Shown here: in pieces, positions 41,514-50,583 of the stretch
Layout of the letters: each line of letters begins with the position of its first letter
Position numbering within the stretch: the first letter of the stretch is position 1
Assembly: GCF_023715525.1 (NCBI RefSeq)
Contig: NZ_JAMBOG010000002.1
Coordinates: 186,001 to 250,000 of the forward strand
Source of the DNA: Kocuria rosea
GTDB taxonomy: Bacteria; Actinomycetota; Actinomycetes; Actinomycetales; Micrococcaceae
Length of the DNA: 64,000 nucleotides
Direction of reading: 5' to 3'
Program-made: the position numbers and the translations under genes
The notes under the pieces: generated by a model
The model's database searches: none
What the model was told of the DNA's origin: nothing
Seen by the model: only the letters and a program-made list of their open reading frames with translations

Positions 41514-43333
41514 GGCTGCACCTCCTGCGCGTCGGCCGGCGCGTCGGTGCCGGCGGTGTCCTCGGTGCCGGCGGTGTCCTCGGTGCCGGCCGGGTCCTCG
41601 GCGCTGGCCGGGTGCGGCCCGGCCGGGCGGTCGGAGTTCGGGGCGGGCGTGAGGACCAGCGTCCCCGTGGCGGTGACCTCCGCCCGTTCCGGGTGCGCGC
41701 GGGCGTCGGGCGGCAGCGGGAGCGGGCTCGGGTCCTCCGGGTCCAGGCGCCGGCCGCGCGTGCGGGGCAGGGTCAGCCGGAAGCACGCGCCCTCGCCGGG
41801 GGCGCCCCACACGTCGAGGAGCCCGCCGTGCAGGCGCGTGTCCTCGGTGGCGATGGCCAGGCCGAGCCCGGTCCCGCCGGTCGTGCGCGCGCGGGCGGGG
41901 TCGGCGCGCCAGAACCGGTTGAACACCTTCGCGGCCTCCTCCTCGGTCATCCCGATGCCGTGGTCGCGCACGGCCACTGCCACGGCGGTCTCCGACTCCG
42001 CGACGACGATCTCGATGGGCCGGCCCTCCCCGTGCTCGAGGGCGTTGACCACGAGGTTGCGCAGGATCCGCTCGATCCGGCGCTGATCGCCCTGCACGGT
42101 GCACCGGCCGAGCTCCGAGCGCACCTGCACCACCGAGCCCGAGGAGACGATCAGGGGGGCGGCGGCCTCCAGGACGTCCTGGACCACCGAGAACAGCTCC
42201 ACGTTGGCGACCTCGAGGCGCGCGGCGCCCGCGTCGAAGCGGGAGATCTCGAGGAGGTCCGCGAGCAGGGAGTCGAACCGGTCCACCTGGTGGTAGAGCA
42301 GCTCGGCGGAGCGCCGGTTGACGGGGTCGAAGTCCTCACGGGCGTTGAACAGCACCTCCGCGGCCATCCGCACCGTGGTCAGCGGGGTGCGCAGCTCGTG
42401 CGAGACGTCGGAGACGAAGGTCTGCTGCATCGAGGAGAGCTGCTCGAGCTGGGTGATCTGCTCCTGGAGGCTGTCGGCCATCCGGTTGAAGGACCGGGCG
42501 AGCCGGGCCACCTCGTGGGAGCCGCTGACCGACATCCGCACCCCGAGGTCGCCCTCGGCCAGCTGCTCGGCCACGCGGGCGGTGCTCGACACCGGGCGCA
42601 CGACCTCCCGGGTCACGTACCAGACGATCGCCCCGACGAGCAGGAGCAGGACGATCACCGACAGCAGCAGCACCGCGTGCATGGCGTCGAGGGTGCGCTG
42701 CGGGTCGGAGAAGTCGTAGACGAGGTAGAGCCCGTACGGGGAGTTCTGGTAGAGGTCGACGACCGTGCCGACGACGATGACCGGGACCTCGTCGCCGTTC
42801 TCGGCCATCCGCACCGACGCGGGCTGCCAGTACACGCCGTCCTGGTCGGCGAGCCGCTCCTGCAGCTCGGGCGGCACGGTGCTCGAGGTCATCCACGGGC
42901 TCTGGCTCTGCGCCGGGATGAGGGTCTGCCCGCTGGTGTAGTCCAGGGGCACGAGGATCCAGCGCCGCTCCGTCTCCGACCCGTCGGTCGACAGGGCGCC
43001 GAGGGTCGAGTCGACCATCGCCTGGAGCTCGTCGCGGTCGGAGGCGTCGGAGGCGTCGAAGCTCGCCTGCACCTCCTCGAAGTCGGCGGTCGCCCCGGCG
43101 AGCACCTGGCCGAGCCGGTCGGTGAAGAGGCGGTCGGCGATCTGGTGCGAGAGGAAGCTTCCGGTCACGAAGAACGCGAGCGCCGTGAGCGACAGGGACA
43201 CGGCGATGGCGCGGAACTGCAGGGACTGCCGCCAGCGGCGCGCCAGCAGCAGCCGGCCCAGGCGGAACCGCCGCGTCAGAGGGCGGCCCGGACCGCGGTG
43301 ACGACGGGCCGCGGCGGCGTCCGGCGCGGTCAT
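41510..43333 (-). CDS. mtrB: Sensor histidine kinase MtrB
   Basis: 607 aa. Two transmembrane segments (about 43-62 and 219-240) enclose an extracytoplasmic sensor; HAMP, then HisKA with VSHELRTPLTTVRM (His 312) and HATPase motifs NLVVNALEHG, DHGIGM and GGTGLGLAIA follow. It partners MtrA in cell-wall and division control. The C-terminal tail is variable and carries repeated TEDTAG units from an 18-bp tandem repeat (about 41549-41598). Its ATG overlaps the mtrA stop (ATGA). Confidence 0.96.
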   Translation of the reverse strand: MTAPDAAAARRHRGPGRPLTRRFRLGRLLLARRWRQSLQFRAIAVSLSLTALAFFVTGSFLSHQIADRLFTDRLGQVLAGATADFEEVQASFDASDASDRDELQAMVDSTLGALSTDGSETERRWILVPLDYTSGQTLIPAQSQSPWMTSSTVPPELQERLADQDGVYWQPASVRMAENGDEVPVIVVGTVVDLYQNSPYGLYLVYDFSDPQRTLDAMHAVLLLSVIVLLLLVGAIVWYVTREVVRPVSSTARVAEQLAEGDLGVRMSVSGSHEVARLARSFNRMADSLQEQITQLEQLSSMQQTFVSDVSHELRTPLTTVRMAAEVLFNAREDFDPVNRRSAELLYHQVDRFDSLLADLLEISRFDAGAARLEVANVELFSVVQDVLEAAAPLIVSSGSVVQVRSELGRCTVQGDQRRIERILRNLVVNALEHGEGRPIEIVVAESETAVAVAVRDHGIGMTEEEAAKVFNRFWRADPARARTTGGTGLGLAIATEDTRLHGGLLDVWGAPGEGACFRLTLPRTRGRRLDPEDPSPLPLPPDARAHPERAEVTATGTLVLTPAPNSDRPAGPHPASAEDPAGTEDTAGTEDTAGTDAPADAQEVQP

Positions 43334-44013
43334 CGGGCGGACGAGCCCGCCTTGTAGCCGACCCCGCGCACCGTGACGACGATCTCCGGGTTCTCCGGGT
43401 CCCGCTCGACCTTGGAGCGCAGCCGCTGCACGTGCACGTTGACGAGGCGGGTGTCCGCGGCGTGCTGGTAGCCCCAGACGTCGCGCAGCAGCATCTCGCG
43501 GGAGAACACCTGGTGCGGGGCGCGGGCGAGGGCGGTGAGCAGGTCGAACTCGAGGGGCGTCAGGTTGATCTCCTGGTCGCCGCGGCGCACGCTGTGGCCG
43601 GTGACGTCGATGGTGACGTCGCCGATCCGCAGCTCGGCCGAGCTGGCCCGCTCCACCGGCCGCAGCCGGGCCCTGACCCGGGCCACGAGCTCGGCGGGCT
43701 TGAACGGCTTGGGGACGTAGTCGTCGGCGCCGGCCTCGAGGCCGCGGACCACGTCCACGGTGTCGGACTTGGCCGTGAGCATGACCACGGGCACGTCGGA
43801 GACGGCGCGGATCTCGCGGCACACCTGGATGCCGTCCTTGCCCGGGAGCATGAGGTCGAGCAGCAGCAGGTCGGGGCGCACCGCGCGGAAGGTGTCCACG
43901 GCGGTGGCACCGTCGTAGCAGAACACGGGCTCGAAGCCCTCGGCGGTCAGGACGATGCCGATCATCTCCGACAGGGCCGCGTCGTCGTCGACGACCAGTA
44001 TTCGCGCGTTCAT
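43330..44013 (-). CDS. mtrA: Response regulator MtrA
   Basis: 227 aa, OmpR/PhoB family. Receiver with phosphoacceptor Asp 53 (LLLLDLMLPGKDG), TAKSD and KPFKPAELVARV; winged-helix DNA-binding domain with FSREMLLRDVWGYQHAADTRLVNVHVQRLRSKVE. MtrA is an essential or near-essential regulator of cell-wall hydrolases and, in streptomycetes, development. AGAGG precedes the ATG. First gene of the operon; the leader carries two 19-bp direct repeats. Confidence 0.97.
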   Translation of the reverse strand: MNARILVVDDDAALSEMIGIVLTAEGFEPVFCYDGATAVDTFRAVRPDLLLLDLMLPGKDGIQVCREIRAVSDVPVVMLTAKSDTVDVVRGLEAGADDYVPKPFKPAELVARVRARLRPVERASSAELRIGDVTIDVTGHSVRRGDQEINLTPLEFDLLTALARAPHQVFSREMLLRDVWGYQHAADTRLVNVHVQRLRSKVERDPENPEIVVTVRGVGYKAGSSAR

Positions 44014-44025
44014 CGCCTCTCCGCT

Positions 44026-44066
44026 GGTGTGGGGCGGGGCCGCCCGTGGTGTGGGGCGGGGCCGCC
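44026..44066. repeat. Two 19-bp direct repeats in the mtrA leader
   Basis: GGTGTGGGGCGGGGCCGCC occurs at 44026-44044 and again at 44048-44066, 22 bp (two helical turns) apart, starting 13 bp upstream of the mtrA ATG on the transcribed side. Possible regulator site or leader structure. Confidence 0.5.
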
Positions 44067-44187
44067 GCCGCGGCCCCGGGAGGTCCGGGGCACCGTGGTG
44101 GACCGTGGGGTCCACCAGCATTGTCGCCGATGACGGCCGGGCCGCGCACATCGGCGCGCAGTGTGTCGGTCCCGGCGCAGCGGCGGC

Positions 44188-45246
44188 TCAGTCCTCGGCC
44201 GCGGTCCTGGCCAGGAGCTCGGCGGTCTCCGTCACGCGGGCGAGCACCGCGCGCAGCGGCGCGGGGCCCAGCTCGTCGAGCTCGCCGCGCGGGGTGATCC
44301 GCACGAGGTCGAGGGCGTCCGCAGGCAGGCCGAGGTCGCGCCAGACGGCCCAGACGTCCTGCGCGAGCACCCGGGCGCGGACCGGACCCGGGGACACGGG
44401 GACCACGCCGAGCCACAGCTGGAGCCCCTCCTCCACGAGCGCGGCCAGGGGCTCCCAATCGTGGGCGGAGCCGGTCGGGGCCTCGAGCTGGACCGCGTCC
44501 GCGCCTGCCTCGGCGGCGAGCCGGGGGTCGACGCCCGGCGCCAGGCGCAGCGCCACGTGCCGGGCCCCGGCCGCGCGGCACGCCTCCACGACGGCGTGCA
44601 GCGAGGACCGGGCCTCGGCCGGCGGGACGGCCCGCAGCGTGCGGTAGCCGCTCATGGTGGGCAGGGAGCCCGCGAGCACCCGGTCGAGCAGGGTCTCGTC
44701 GAGCTGGACGACGACGTCCCGCCCGGGTGCCGCGGCGCGCACGGCGCGCACGTGCTCGCCGACGCCGGCGGCCAGGGACGCCGAGATGTCGCGCCGGGCG
44801 CCGTGGTCCTTCAGGGCCCGCTCCCCCGCGTGCAGGTACAGCTGCGCGGTGAGGCTCAGCGGGCCGAGCAGCTGGGTCTTCACGGGAGCGGCGTCGGTGC
44901 CGGACTCCGCCCCGATCACGTCGGCGAGCACGTTGACGTCGCTGGCCAGCAGGGCCCGCGCCGCCCGGGAGTCCTTGCCCGGGACCCCGGACACGCGCAG
45001 CCCGTGGGGCTGGCGGTCGGCGTGCAGCTCCTCCAGCACCGCGGCGGTGCGGGCCACGGGCTCGGCGGCCGGCCCGCGGGCCGGGAGCACCGGGAGGAAG
45101 GACAGGTGCGGCGCGCCCAGCTCGCCGCGCAGCAGCGTGACGGACTCGACGACGTCCGTGCCGGGCATCGACCCGAGGGCGGTGCCGGTGACGTGGGGGA
45201 CGTCGGGGTCGGCGCGCCGGGGGTCCGGGGAGTCACCGCCCGTCAC
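44188..45246 (-). CDS. MetE-like (cobalamin-independent methionine synthase fold) protein without zinc ligands
   Basis: 352 aa, the size of a single MetE barrel. GTALGSMPGTDVVESVTLLRGEL and LLGPLSLTAQLYLHAGERAL show the relation; DVVVQLDETLL matches the barrel strand of the family. The protein has only one Cys in total, so the zinc ligands of true MetE (two Cys and a His) cannot be complete, and methionine synthase activity is unlikely. It corresponds to mycobacterial Rv3015c, also near mnmA and the cysteine desulfurase. The GTG start overlaps the chorismate mutase stop (GTGA). Confidence 0.75.
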   Translation of the reverse strand: MTGGDSPDPRRADPDVPHVTGTALGSMPGTDVVESVTLLRGELGAPHLSFLPVLPARGPAAEPVARTAAVLEELHADRQPHGLRVSGVPGKDSRAARALLASDVNVLADVIGAESGTDAAPVKTQLLGPLSLTAQLYLHAGERALKDHGARRDISASLAAGVGEHVRAVRAAAPGRDVVVQLDETLLDRVLAGSLPTMSGYRTLRAVPPAEARSSLHAVVEACRAAGARHVALRLAPGVDPRLAAEAGADAVQLEAPTGSAHDWEPLAALVEEGLQLWLGVVPVSPGPVRARVLAQDVWAVWRDLGLPADALDLVRITPRGELDELGPAPLRAVLARVTETAELLARTAAED

Positions 45247-45644
45247 GACGCGTCGTCGTCCCGGCGCCGGTGGCCCTCGGAGATGGCCACGTGGTGGCGG
45301 ATGACCTCGCTGATGATGAAGTTCAGGAACTTCTCCGCGAACTCGGGGTCGAGCTGGGCGGTCGCGGCGAGCGCGCGCAGCCGGGTGATCTGGGCGGTCT
45401 CCCGGTCCGGGTCGCCGGCGGGCAGGCCGTGGGCGGCCTTGAGGACCCCGACGCGCTGGGTGGCCTTGAACCGCTCGGCGAGCAGGTGCACCAGGGCGGC
45501 GTCGATGTTGTCGATGGTGCCGCGGATCGACTGCAGCTCGGCCAGCACCCGGGGGTCGGCCTCGCCGTGCAGCGAGGACGCCGCGGGGTCGAAGTCGTGG
45601 TGGGCCCGGACGTCGGCGGGGGCGTTCTCGTGCAGTGCGCTCAT
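45243..45644 (-). CDS. Chorismate mutase (AroQ class)
   Basis: 133 aa. The helical core includes LAELQSIRGTIDNIDAALVHLLAERFKATQRVGVLKAAHGLPAGD, with the conserved R, K and E residues of the AroQ active site, and a C-terminal helix (EFAEKFLNFIISEVIRHHVAI). The protein converts chorismate to prephenate for Phe and Tyr synthesis. TAGACT lies 7 nt before the ATG, so the mRNA is probably leaderless. Located between mnmA and the MetE-like gene. Confidence 0.88.
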   Translation of the reverse strand: MSALHENAPADVRAHHDFDPAASSLHGEADPRVLAELQSIRGTIDNIDAALVHLLAERFKATQRVGVLKAAHGLPAGDPDRETAQITRLRALAATAQLDPEFAEKFLNFIISEVIRHHVAISEGHRRRDDDAS

Positions 45645-45651
45645 GCGCGCC

Positions 45652-45657
45652 AGTCTA
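45652..45657 (-). promoter_or_regulatory. -10 element for chorismate mutase, leaderless type
   Basis: TAGACT on the minus strand ends 7 nt before ATG 45644, inside the 24-bp gap after mnmA. Confidence 0.4.
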
Positions 45658-45668
45658 TCGGGACGGGC

Positions 45669-46868
45669 TCAGGCCTCCCGGCCGGGGCCGCGGCGGGCGA
45701 CGTCCGGGCGGGCCAGGGAGTGGGCCCGGTCGATCGTGGCCTGGCCGAGCACGCGGGTGCCCTGGTACAGCACGAGGGACTGCCCGGGCGCGACCCCGCG
45801 CAGCGGGGCGTCCAGCAGCACCGCGAGCTCGGGCACCGGGGCGCCGTCGGGGCCCGGCACGAGCTCGAGCCGGGCCCGGGCGGGGACGGGCTCCCCGTGG
45901 GCGCGCACCTGCGCGAGGACGGGGAACGACGACGACGCCTGCCCCGCAGCGGGCCGGTCCCGCAGCAGCTCGGCGGCCTCGGGCGCGGGCGCCCCGGCCC
46001 ACGTGGGGCGGATGCCGCGCAGCTCGTCCACGGCGAGCAGCTCCTGGGGGCCCACGACGACCTCGTTGGTCTTGGGCCGGATCTCCAGGACGAACCGGGG
46101 CTTCCCGTCGGGGGCGGGGGTGCCGATCCGCAGCCCCTTGCGCTGGCCCACGGTGAAGGCCTGGGCGCCGCGGTGGGTGCCCAGCACGGTGCCCTCGACG
46201 TCCTTGATCTCGCCCTCCGCCAGCTCGATGCGCTCGGCCAGCCAGCCGCGGGTGTCGCCGTCGGGGATGAAGCAGATGTCGTGGGAGTCGGGCTTCTGCG
46301 CCACGGACAGCCCGCGCCGGGCGGCCTCCGCGCGTACCTCGGCCTTGGAGGGGGTGTCGGCGAGGGGGAACAGCACGTGCTCGAGCTGCTCGGCGGTGAG
46401 CACGCCCAGCACGTAGGACTGGTCCTTCGCCCAGTCGGCCGCCCGGTGCAGCTCGCGGGTGCCCGCCGCGTCCTCGACCACCTTGGCGTAGTGGCCGGTG
46501 CACACGGCGTCGAAGCCGAGCGCCAGCGCCTTCTCGAGCAGGGCGGCGAACTTGATCTTCTCGTTGCAGCGCAGGCACGGGTTGGGGGTGCGCCCGGCGG
46601 CGTACTCGGCGACGAAGTCCTCCACGACGTCGGCCTGGAAGCGCTCGGAGAAGTCCCACACGTAGTAGGGGATGCCCAGCACGTCGGCGGCCCGCCAGGC
46701 GTCCCGGGAGTCCTCGATCGTGCAGCAGCCCCGGGAGCCGGTGCGCAGGGTGCCGGGCGTGCGGGACAGGGCGAGGTGGACACCGGTGACGTCGTGGCCG
46801 GCGTCGACGGCGCGGGCCGCCGCCACGGCCGAGTCGACGCCGCCGCTCATGGCTGCCAGTACTCGCAC
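45669..46868 (-). CDS. mnmA: tRNA 2-thiouridine(34) synthase MnmA
   Basis: 399 aa. The PP-loop [10 protein letters not shown] at 8-17 adenylates U34, and the catalytic pair C98 (NPCLRC) and C199 (SHDICF) forms the persulfide. [12 protein letters not shown] is the conserved central motif. It thiolates wobble uridine of tRNA Lys, Glu and Gln with sulfur from a cysteine desulfurase, which is encoded directly upstream here. GTG 46868 fits homologues; GGAG lies 11 nt before it. Confidence 0.96.
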   Translation of the reverse strand: MRVLAAMSGGVDSAVAAARAVDAGHDVTGVHLALSRTPGTLRTGSRGCCTIEDSRDAWRAADVLGIPYYVWDFSERFQADVVEDFVAEYAAGRTPNPCLRCNEKIKFAALLEKALALGFDAVCTGHYAKVVEDAAGTRELHRAADWAKDQSYVLGVLTAEQLEHVLFPLADTPSKAEVRAEAARRGLSVAQKPDSHDICFIPDGDTRGWLAERIELAEGEIKDVEGTVLGTHRGAQAFTVGQRKGLRIGTPAPDGKPRFVLEIRPKTNEVVVGPQELLAVDELRGIRPTWAGAPAPEAAELLRDRPAAGQASSSFPVLAQVRAHGEPVPARARLELVPGPDGAPVPELAVLLDAPLRGVAPGQSLVLYQGTRVLGQATIDRAHSLARPDVARRGPGREA

Positions 46869-46976
46869 GGTGAGATCGTCTCCAGGGGGTCGCAGGTGGG
46901 TCGCAGGTGGGTCGGGGCGCGCCGCCCGTGTCCTCAACGGGGCCGGCCGGGGCGCTATTCCCGGGACCGGCCCCCG

Positions 46977-48197
46977 TCAGTGCGGTGCGGCGCCGGAGAG
47001 CCCGGCCCGCAGCGCCCGCTCGTGCACCTCGGGCAGGGCGGCCAGCAGGGCGTCGACGTCGGCACCGGTGCTCGTGCGGCCCAGGCTGAAGCGCTGGGCC
47101 CCCCGGGCGGTGGTCTCCTCCAGGCCCATGGCCAGGAGCACGGAGGACGGCCGGGGCACCCCCGCGTGGCAGGCGGACCCGGTCGAGGACGCGATCCCGG
47201 CCCCGTCGAGCAGGAACAGCAGGGAGTCCCCCTCGCAGCCCGGGAAGGTGAAGTGGGCGTTGCCCGGCAGGCGGGTCCCCGCGTGCTCGCGGTCCTCCGG
47301 CCCGCGCAGGACGGCCCCGGGCACGACCCGGCGCACGCCCTCGACGAGCCGGTCGCGCAGCGCGGCCAGGCGCACGGCCTCGGCCTCCCGCTCGGCCACG
47401 GCCTCGCGGGCGGCGACCCCGAAGCCGGCGAGCGCCGCGGCGTCGAGGGTCCCCGAGCGCACCTTCCGCTCCTGCCCGCCGCCGTGCTGGACGGGCGCGA
47501 GCCCCACGCCGCGCCCGGCCACGAGCGCTCCCGCCCCCACGGGGCCGCCCAGCTTGTGGGCGGAGACCGCGAGGGTCGTGAGCCCGGGCAGGTGGGCGTC
47601 CACGGGCAGGGAGCCGAACGCCTGGACGGCGTCGCAGTGGAGGGGGACGCCGAACTCCGCGGCGAGGGCGGCGAGCTCGGCCACGGGCTGGACGGCGCCG
47701 ACCTCGTTGTTCGCCCACATGACGGCGAGCAGGGCGACGCCGCCCGGGTCGCGGGCCAGCTCGGCGCGCACGGTCTCCGGGGCGACGCGGCCGTCGGCGT
47801 CGACGGGCAGCCACACGGCCTCGGCGCCCTCGTGGGCGGCGAGCCACTCGACGGTCTCGGCGACCGCGGCGTGCTCCACCGAGGAGACGAGGATCCGCCG
47901 GCGGCGCGGGTCGGCGGCGCGGCGGTGCCGGTACAGCCCCTGGACGGCCAGGTTGTCCGCCTCGGTGCCCCCGGAGGTGAAGACCACCTCGACGGGGTCC
48001 GCCCCGAGGGCGGCGGCGACCTCGTCCCGGGCCTGCTCGACGACGGTGCGCGCCGCCCGGCCGGGCCGGTGCAGCGATGACGGGTTGCCGCCGCGCGCCA
48101 GCTGCTCCGTGACGGCCGCGAGCGCGGACGGGCGGAGGGGGGCGGTGGCGGCGTGGTCGAGGTAGACGGGAGCGGGGCGGACGGGATTGCGCGGCAC
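46977..48197 (-). CDS. iscS: Cysteine desulfurase (IscS/NifS family)
   Basis: 406 aa. PLP-binding Lys 215 in SAHKLGGPVG, the group I N-terminus VYLDHAATAPLRPSAL, FTSGGTEADNLA and the active-site Cys 343 in SSTGSACHAGV. It moves sulfur from cysteine to acceptors; position next to mnmA suggests tRNA thiolation as a main use. TACACT lies exactly 6 nt before the GTG start, predicting a leaderless mRNA. Divergent from trmL. Confidence 0.95.
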   Translation of the reverse strand: MPRNPVRPAPVYLDHAATAPLRPSALAAVTEQLARGGNPSSLHRPGRAARTVVEQARDEVAAALGADPVEVVFTSGGTEADNLAVQGLYRHRRAADPRRRRILVSSVEHAAVAETVEWLAAHEGAEAVWLPVDADGRVAPETVRAELARDPGGVALLAVMWANNEVGAVQPVAELAALAAEFGVPLHCDAVQAFGSLPVDAHLPGLTTLAVSAHKLGGPVGAGALVAGRGVGLAPVQHGGGQERKVRSGTLDAAALAGFGVAAREAVAEREAEAVRLAALRDRLVEGVRRVVPGAVLRGPEDREHAGTRLPGNAHFTFPGCEGDSLLFLLDGAGIASSTGSACHAGVPRPSSVLLAMGLEETTARGAQRFSLGRTSTGADVDALLAALPEVHERALRAGLSGAAPH

Positions 48198-48203
48198 GGC
48201 GCC

Positions 48204-48209
48204 AGTGTA
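48204..48209 (-). promoter_or_regulatory. -10 element for the cysteine desulfurase, leaderless type
   Basis: TACACT on the minus strand, 6 nt before GTG 48197. Confidence 0.5.
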
Positions 48210-48254
48210 GGCCGCGGGGCTGGGCGCCCGCCGGGACGGCCGCGCAGCGCTCCG

Positions 48255-48260
48255 TAGACT
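48255..48260 (+). promoter_or_regulatory. -10 element for trmL, leaderless type
   Basis: TAGACT, 6 nt before ATG 48267. Confidence 0.5.
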
Positions 48261-48266
48261 GGCGGG

Positions 48267-48734
48267 ATGCTCCGCATCCTCTTCCACACCCCCGAGATCC
48301 CCGGCAACACCGGCAACGCCATCCGCCTCGCGGCCGTCACCGGGGCCGAGCTGCACCTCGTGGAGCCGCTGGGCTTCGACTTCGACTCCGCGCACCTGCG
48401 CCGGGCCGGCCTCGACTACCACGACCTCGCCGTGCTCACGGTCCACCCCGACCTCGACAGCGCGTGGGAGGCGCTGACCCCCGCGCGGGTGTTCGCGTTC
48501 ACCACCGACGGCGAGACGTCCCACACGGACCTCGCCTACCGGCCCGGCGACGTGCTGATGTTCGGCCGCGAGTCCGTCGGCCTGCCCCCCGAGGTGAAGG
48601 CGGACCCGCACGTCACCGCGCGGGTGCGCATCCCCATGCTCCCGGCCCGCCGCTCGCTGAACCTCGCGAACTCGGCGTCCATCGCCGTGTACGAGGCGTG
48701 GCGCCAGCTGGGCTTCCCGGGGGCGCAGCGCTAG
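48267..48734 (+). CDS. trmL: tRNA (cytidine(34)-2'-O)-methyltransferase TrmL
   Basis: 155 aa, a minimal SPOUT enzyme. ILFHTPEIPGNTGNAIRLAA (motif 1), LMFGRESVGLPPEV (motif 2) and IPMLPARRSLNLANSASIAVYEAW (motif 3 with the trefoil-knot SAM site) are all present. It methylates the wobble ribose of leucine tRNAs. No leader or ribosome-binding site precedes the ATG. Confidence 0.95.
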   Translation: MLRILFHTPEIPGNTGNAIRLAAVTGAELHLVEPLGFDFDSAHLRRAGLDYHDLAVLTVHPDLDSAWEALTPARVFAFTTDGETSHTDLAYRPGDVLMFGRESVGLPPEVKADPHVTARVRIPMLPARRSLNLANSASIAVYEAWRQLGFPGAQR

Positions 48735-48822
48735 CGGCTCCCGGGGCCCGGGCGGGGCGGGCCCGGCCCGCTCCGCCCGGTCCTCGCCCCCGGTCGCTGC
48801 TGCTGGTCGTTGCTGCTGGTCG

Positions 48823-50289
48823 TCACCCCTGGTCGTTGACGTCGGTGACCGTCACCTCGGCGGTGCGCTGCTCGCCGTCGCGCTCGTAGGTCACGGTGCC
48901 CGTGCCCCCGGCGGGCAGCTCCCGCACGGCCGCCGTGAGGGAGCTGGCGTCCTCGACGCGGTGGCCGTTGAACTCCGTGATCACGTCGCCCTCCTCCAGG
49001 CCGGCCTCGTCCGCCGGGGAGCCGGGGACCACCTCGCGGACCACGGCGCCGTCGGAGAACGCCCGGCTCTGCCCGTCCGCGGCGGCCGCCGCCGTGACGC
49101 TCGTGCCCAGGTAGCCGTGGCTGGCGCTGCCGTTGTCGATGATCTCCTGCGCGACCCGCTGCGCGTGGTCGATCGGGATGGAGAAGCCCACCCCGATGTT
49201 GCCGGCCTCGGCGGTGGACCCGGCCGAGGCGATGGCCACGTTGATGCCGATGACCTCGCCGTCGGTGTCGATCAGCGGCCCGCCGGAGTTGCCGGGGTTG
49301 ATGGCGGCGTCGGTCTGGACCACGTTGAGGAACACGCTCTCCGTCGCGCCCCCGGAGGAGCTGCCGCCCCGGCCGCCGTCGTCCGGGAAGTCGAAGAAGA
49401 AGTCGTTGCCGTCGTCCTGGCCGTTGTCCCCCTCCGACGGGGTGTCCGGCGCCGCCGAGGAGGTGACGGAGATCGTGCGGTCCAGGGTGGAGACGATGCC
49501 GTCCGTGACCGTCCCGGCGAGGCCCAGCGGCGCGCCGATGGCGATCGCGGTGTCGCCCACGTTGACGTCGTCGAGGGAGCCGAGGGTCGCCGGCGTCAGG
49601 CCCTGCGCCTCGATCTTGATCACGGCGAGGTCGGAGAGCGGGTCGGTGCCCACCACGGAGGCCTCGTGCACGCTCCCGTCGTCGAGCTGGACCTCGATGG
49701 TCGGGTCGCTCGCGGTGCCGTCGAGGGTCACCACGTGCGTGTTGGTGAGGATGTGGCCCTGGTCGTCGAGGATCACCCCGGAGCCGGAGCCGGCCTGGCC
49801 GCCGTTCGACGCGGAGATCGTCACGACCGAGGGCGAGGCCTTCTGGGCGGCCGCGGTCACGGCGTTCACCTCGTCCTGGTCGTTGACGATGATCGAGCTG
49901 GACGTCGCCCCCGCGGTCGTGGCGAGCTGCCCGCCGTCCAGGAGGGCGTCGGTCCCGACGGCGGCGCCCGCCCCGATGAGCGCCGCCAGCGCCATGCCGG
50001 TCACCAGCGACGCCCCCGAGAACCTCCGGCGCCCCGCCGGGCGGGCGCCGGCCGGCTCCTCCGGGCCGCTCCCCCACGCCGGGTGGGGTGCGCTGCCGCC
50101 GGCGGGCTGCGCGCCCTGGCCGGAGCCGTACACCGGCCGCGTCCAGCCGTCGCCGCCGGGGGACCAGGGCCCGTCCGCCGGCCGGTCGGTCACCGAGGGG
50201 ATCGGCTGGGTCGGCTGGGGGATCGGCGAGGGGATCGGCTGGGTCGGCTGGGGGTCGGAGCCGGACCGGGGGTCGCGGGGGTCGGACAT
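48823..50289 (-). CDS. HtrA/DegP-like membrane-anchored serine protease with PDZ domain
   Basis: 488 aa. A Pro/Gln-rich cytoplasmic part (1-88), one transmembrane segment (about 92-112), a trypsin-like domain with triad H185, D220 and S335 (GNSGGP) and a C-terminal PDZ domain (about 380-488). An acidic, Gly-rich insertion of about 35 residues (280-316) sits between the protease strands. It degrades or signals misfolded envelope proteins. AGGAGGAAA precedes the ATG. Convergent with trmL, divergent from the TPM-domain gene. Confidence 0.93.
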   Translation of the reverse strand: MSDPRDPRSGSDPQPTQPIPSPIPQPTQPIPSVTDRPADGPWSPGGDGWTRPVYGSGQGAQPAGGSAPHPAWGSGPEEPAGARPAGRRRFSGASLVTGMALAALIGAGAAVGTDALLDGGQLATTAGATSSSIIVNDQDEVNAVTAAAQKASPSVVTISASNGGQAGSGSGVILDDQGHILTNTHVVTLDGTASDPTIEVQLDDGSVHEASVVGTDPLSDLAVIKIEAQGLTPATLGSLDDVNVGDTAIAIGAPLGLAGTVTDGIVSTLDRTISVTSSAAPDTPSEGDNGQDDGNDFFFDFPDDGGRGGSSSGGATESVFLNVVQTDAAINPGNSGGPLIDTDGEVIGINVAIASAGSTAEAGNIGVGFSIPIDHAQRVAQEIIDNGSASHGYLGTSVTAAAAADGQSRAFSDGAVVREVVPGSPADEAGLEEGDVITEFNGHRVEDASSLTAAVRELPAGGTGTVTYERDGEQRTAEVTVTDVNDQG

Positions 50290-50549
50290 GCTGTTTCCTC
50301 CTGCTGGGTCGCGGGCGGAGCCCGGGCCCCCGCCGCAGCGGGCGGTCGGGCCGGCCGGGCGCCGGATCTGCCCCAAGTATCCCCCGCGGCACTGAAACGA
50401 CGCTGAGAGTCCTGGCCGCCCGAGGGGTGTCCGCTGGACGGGAACGGGGAGGCCCCGCACTGCTGCGGGCACCGTTCGTCAGCCCCCTTGTGGTTTCGCC
50501 CTGCGCGTAGGCCCGGCGCGGCCGTTGTCCCGCCGCGGCGGACCCGCCC

Positions 50550-50555
50550 TAGAAT
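50550..50555 (+). promoter_or_regulatory. -10 element for the TPM-domain gene
   Basis: TAGAAT, 28 nt before ATG 50584, with TTGTCC at 50525-50530 as a possible -35 (19-bp spacing). Confidence 0.4.
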
Positions 50556-50583
50556 CGGGAGCACCGACCACGTGAGGGAGATC

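Noticed and set aside
44161-46416. A 751-codon plus-strand frame opposite the MetE-like, chorismate mutase and mnmA genes
   Set aside because: No motif, and all three minus-strand genes have clear family signatures.
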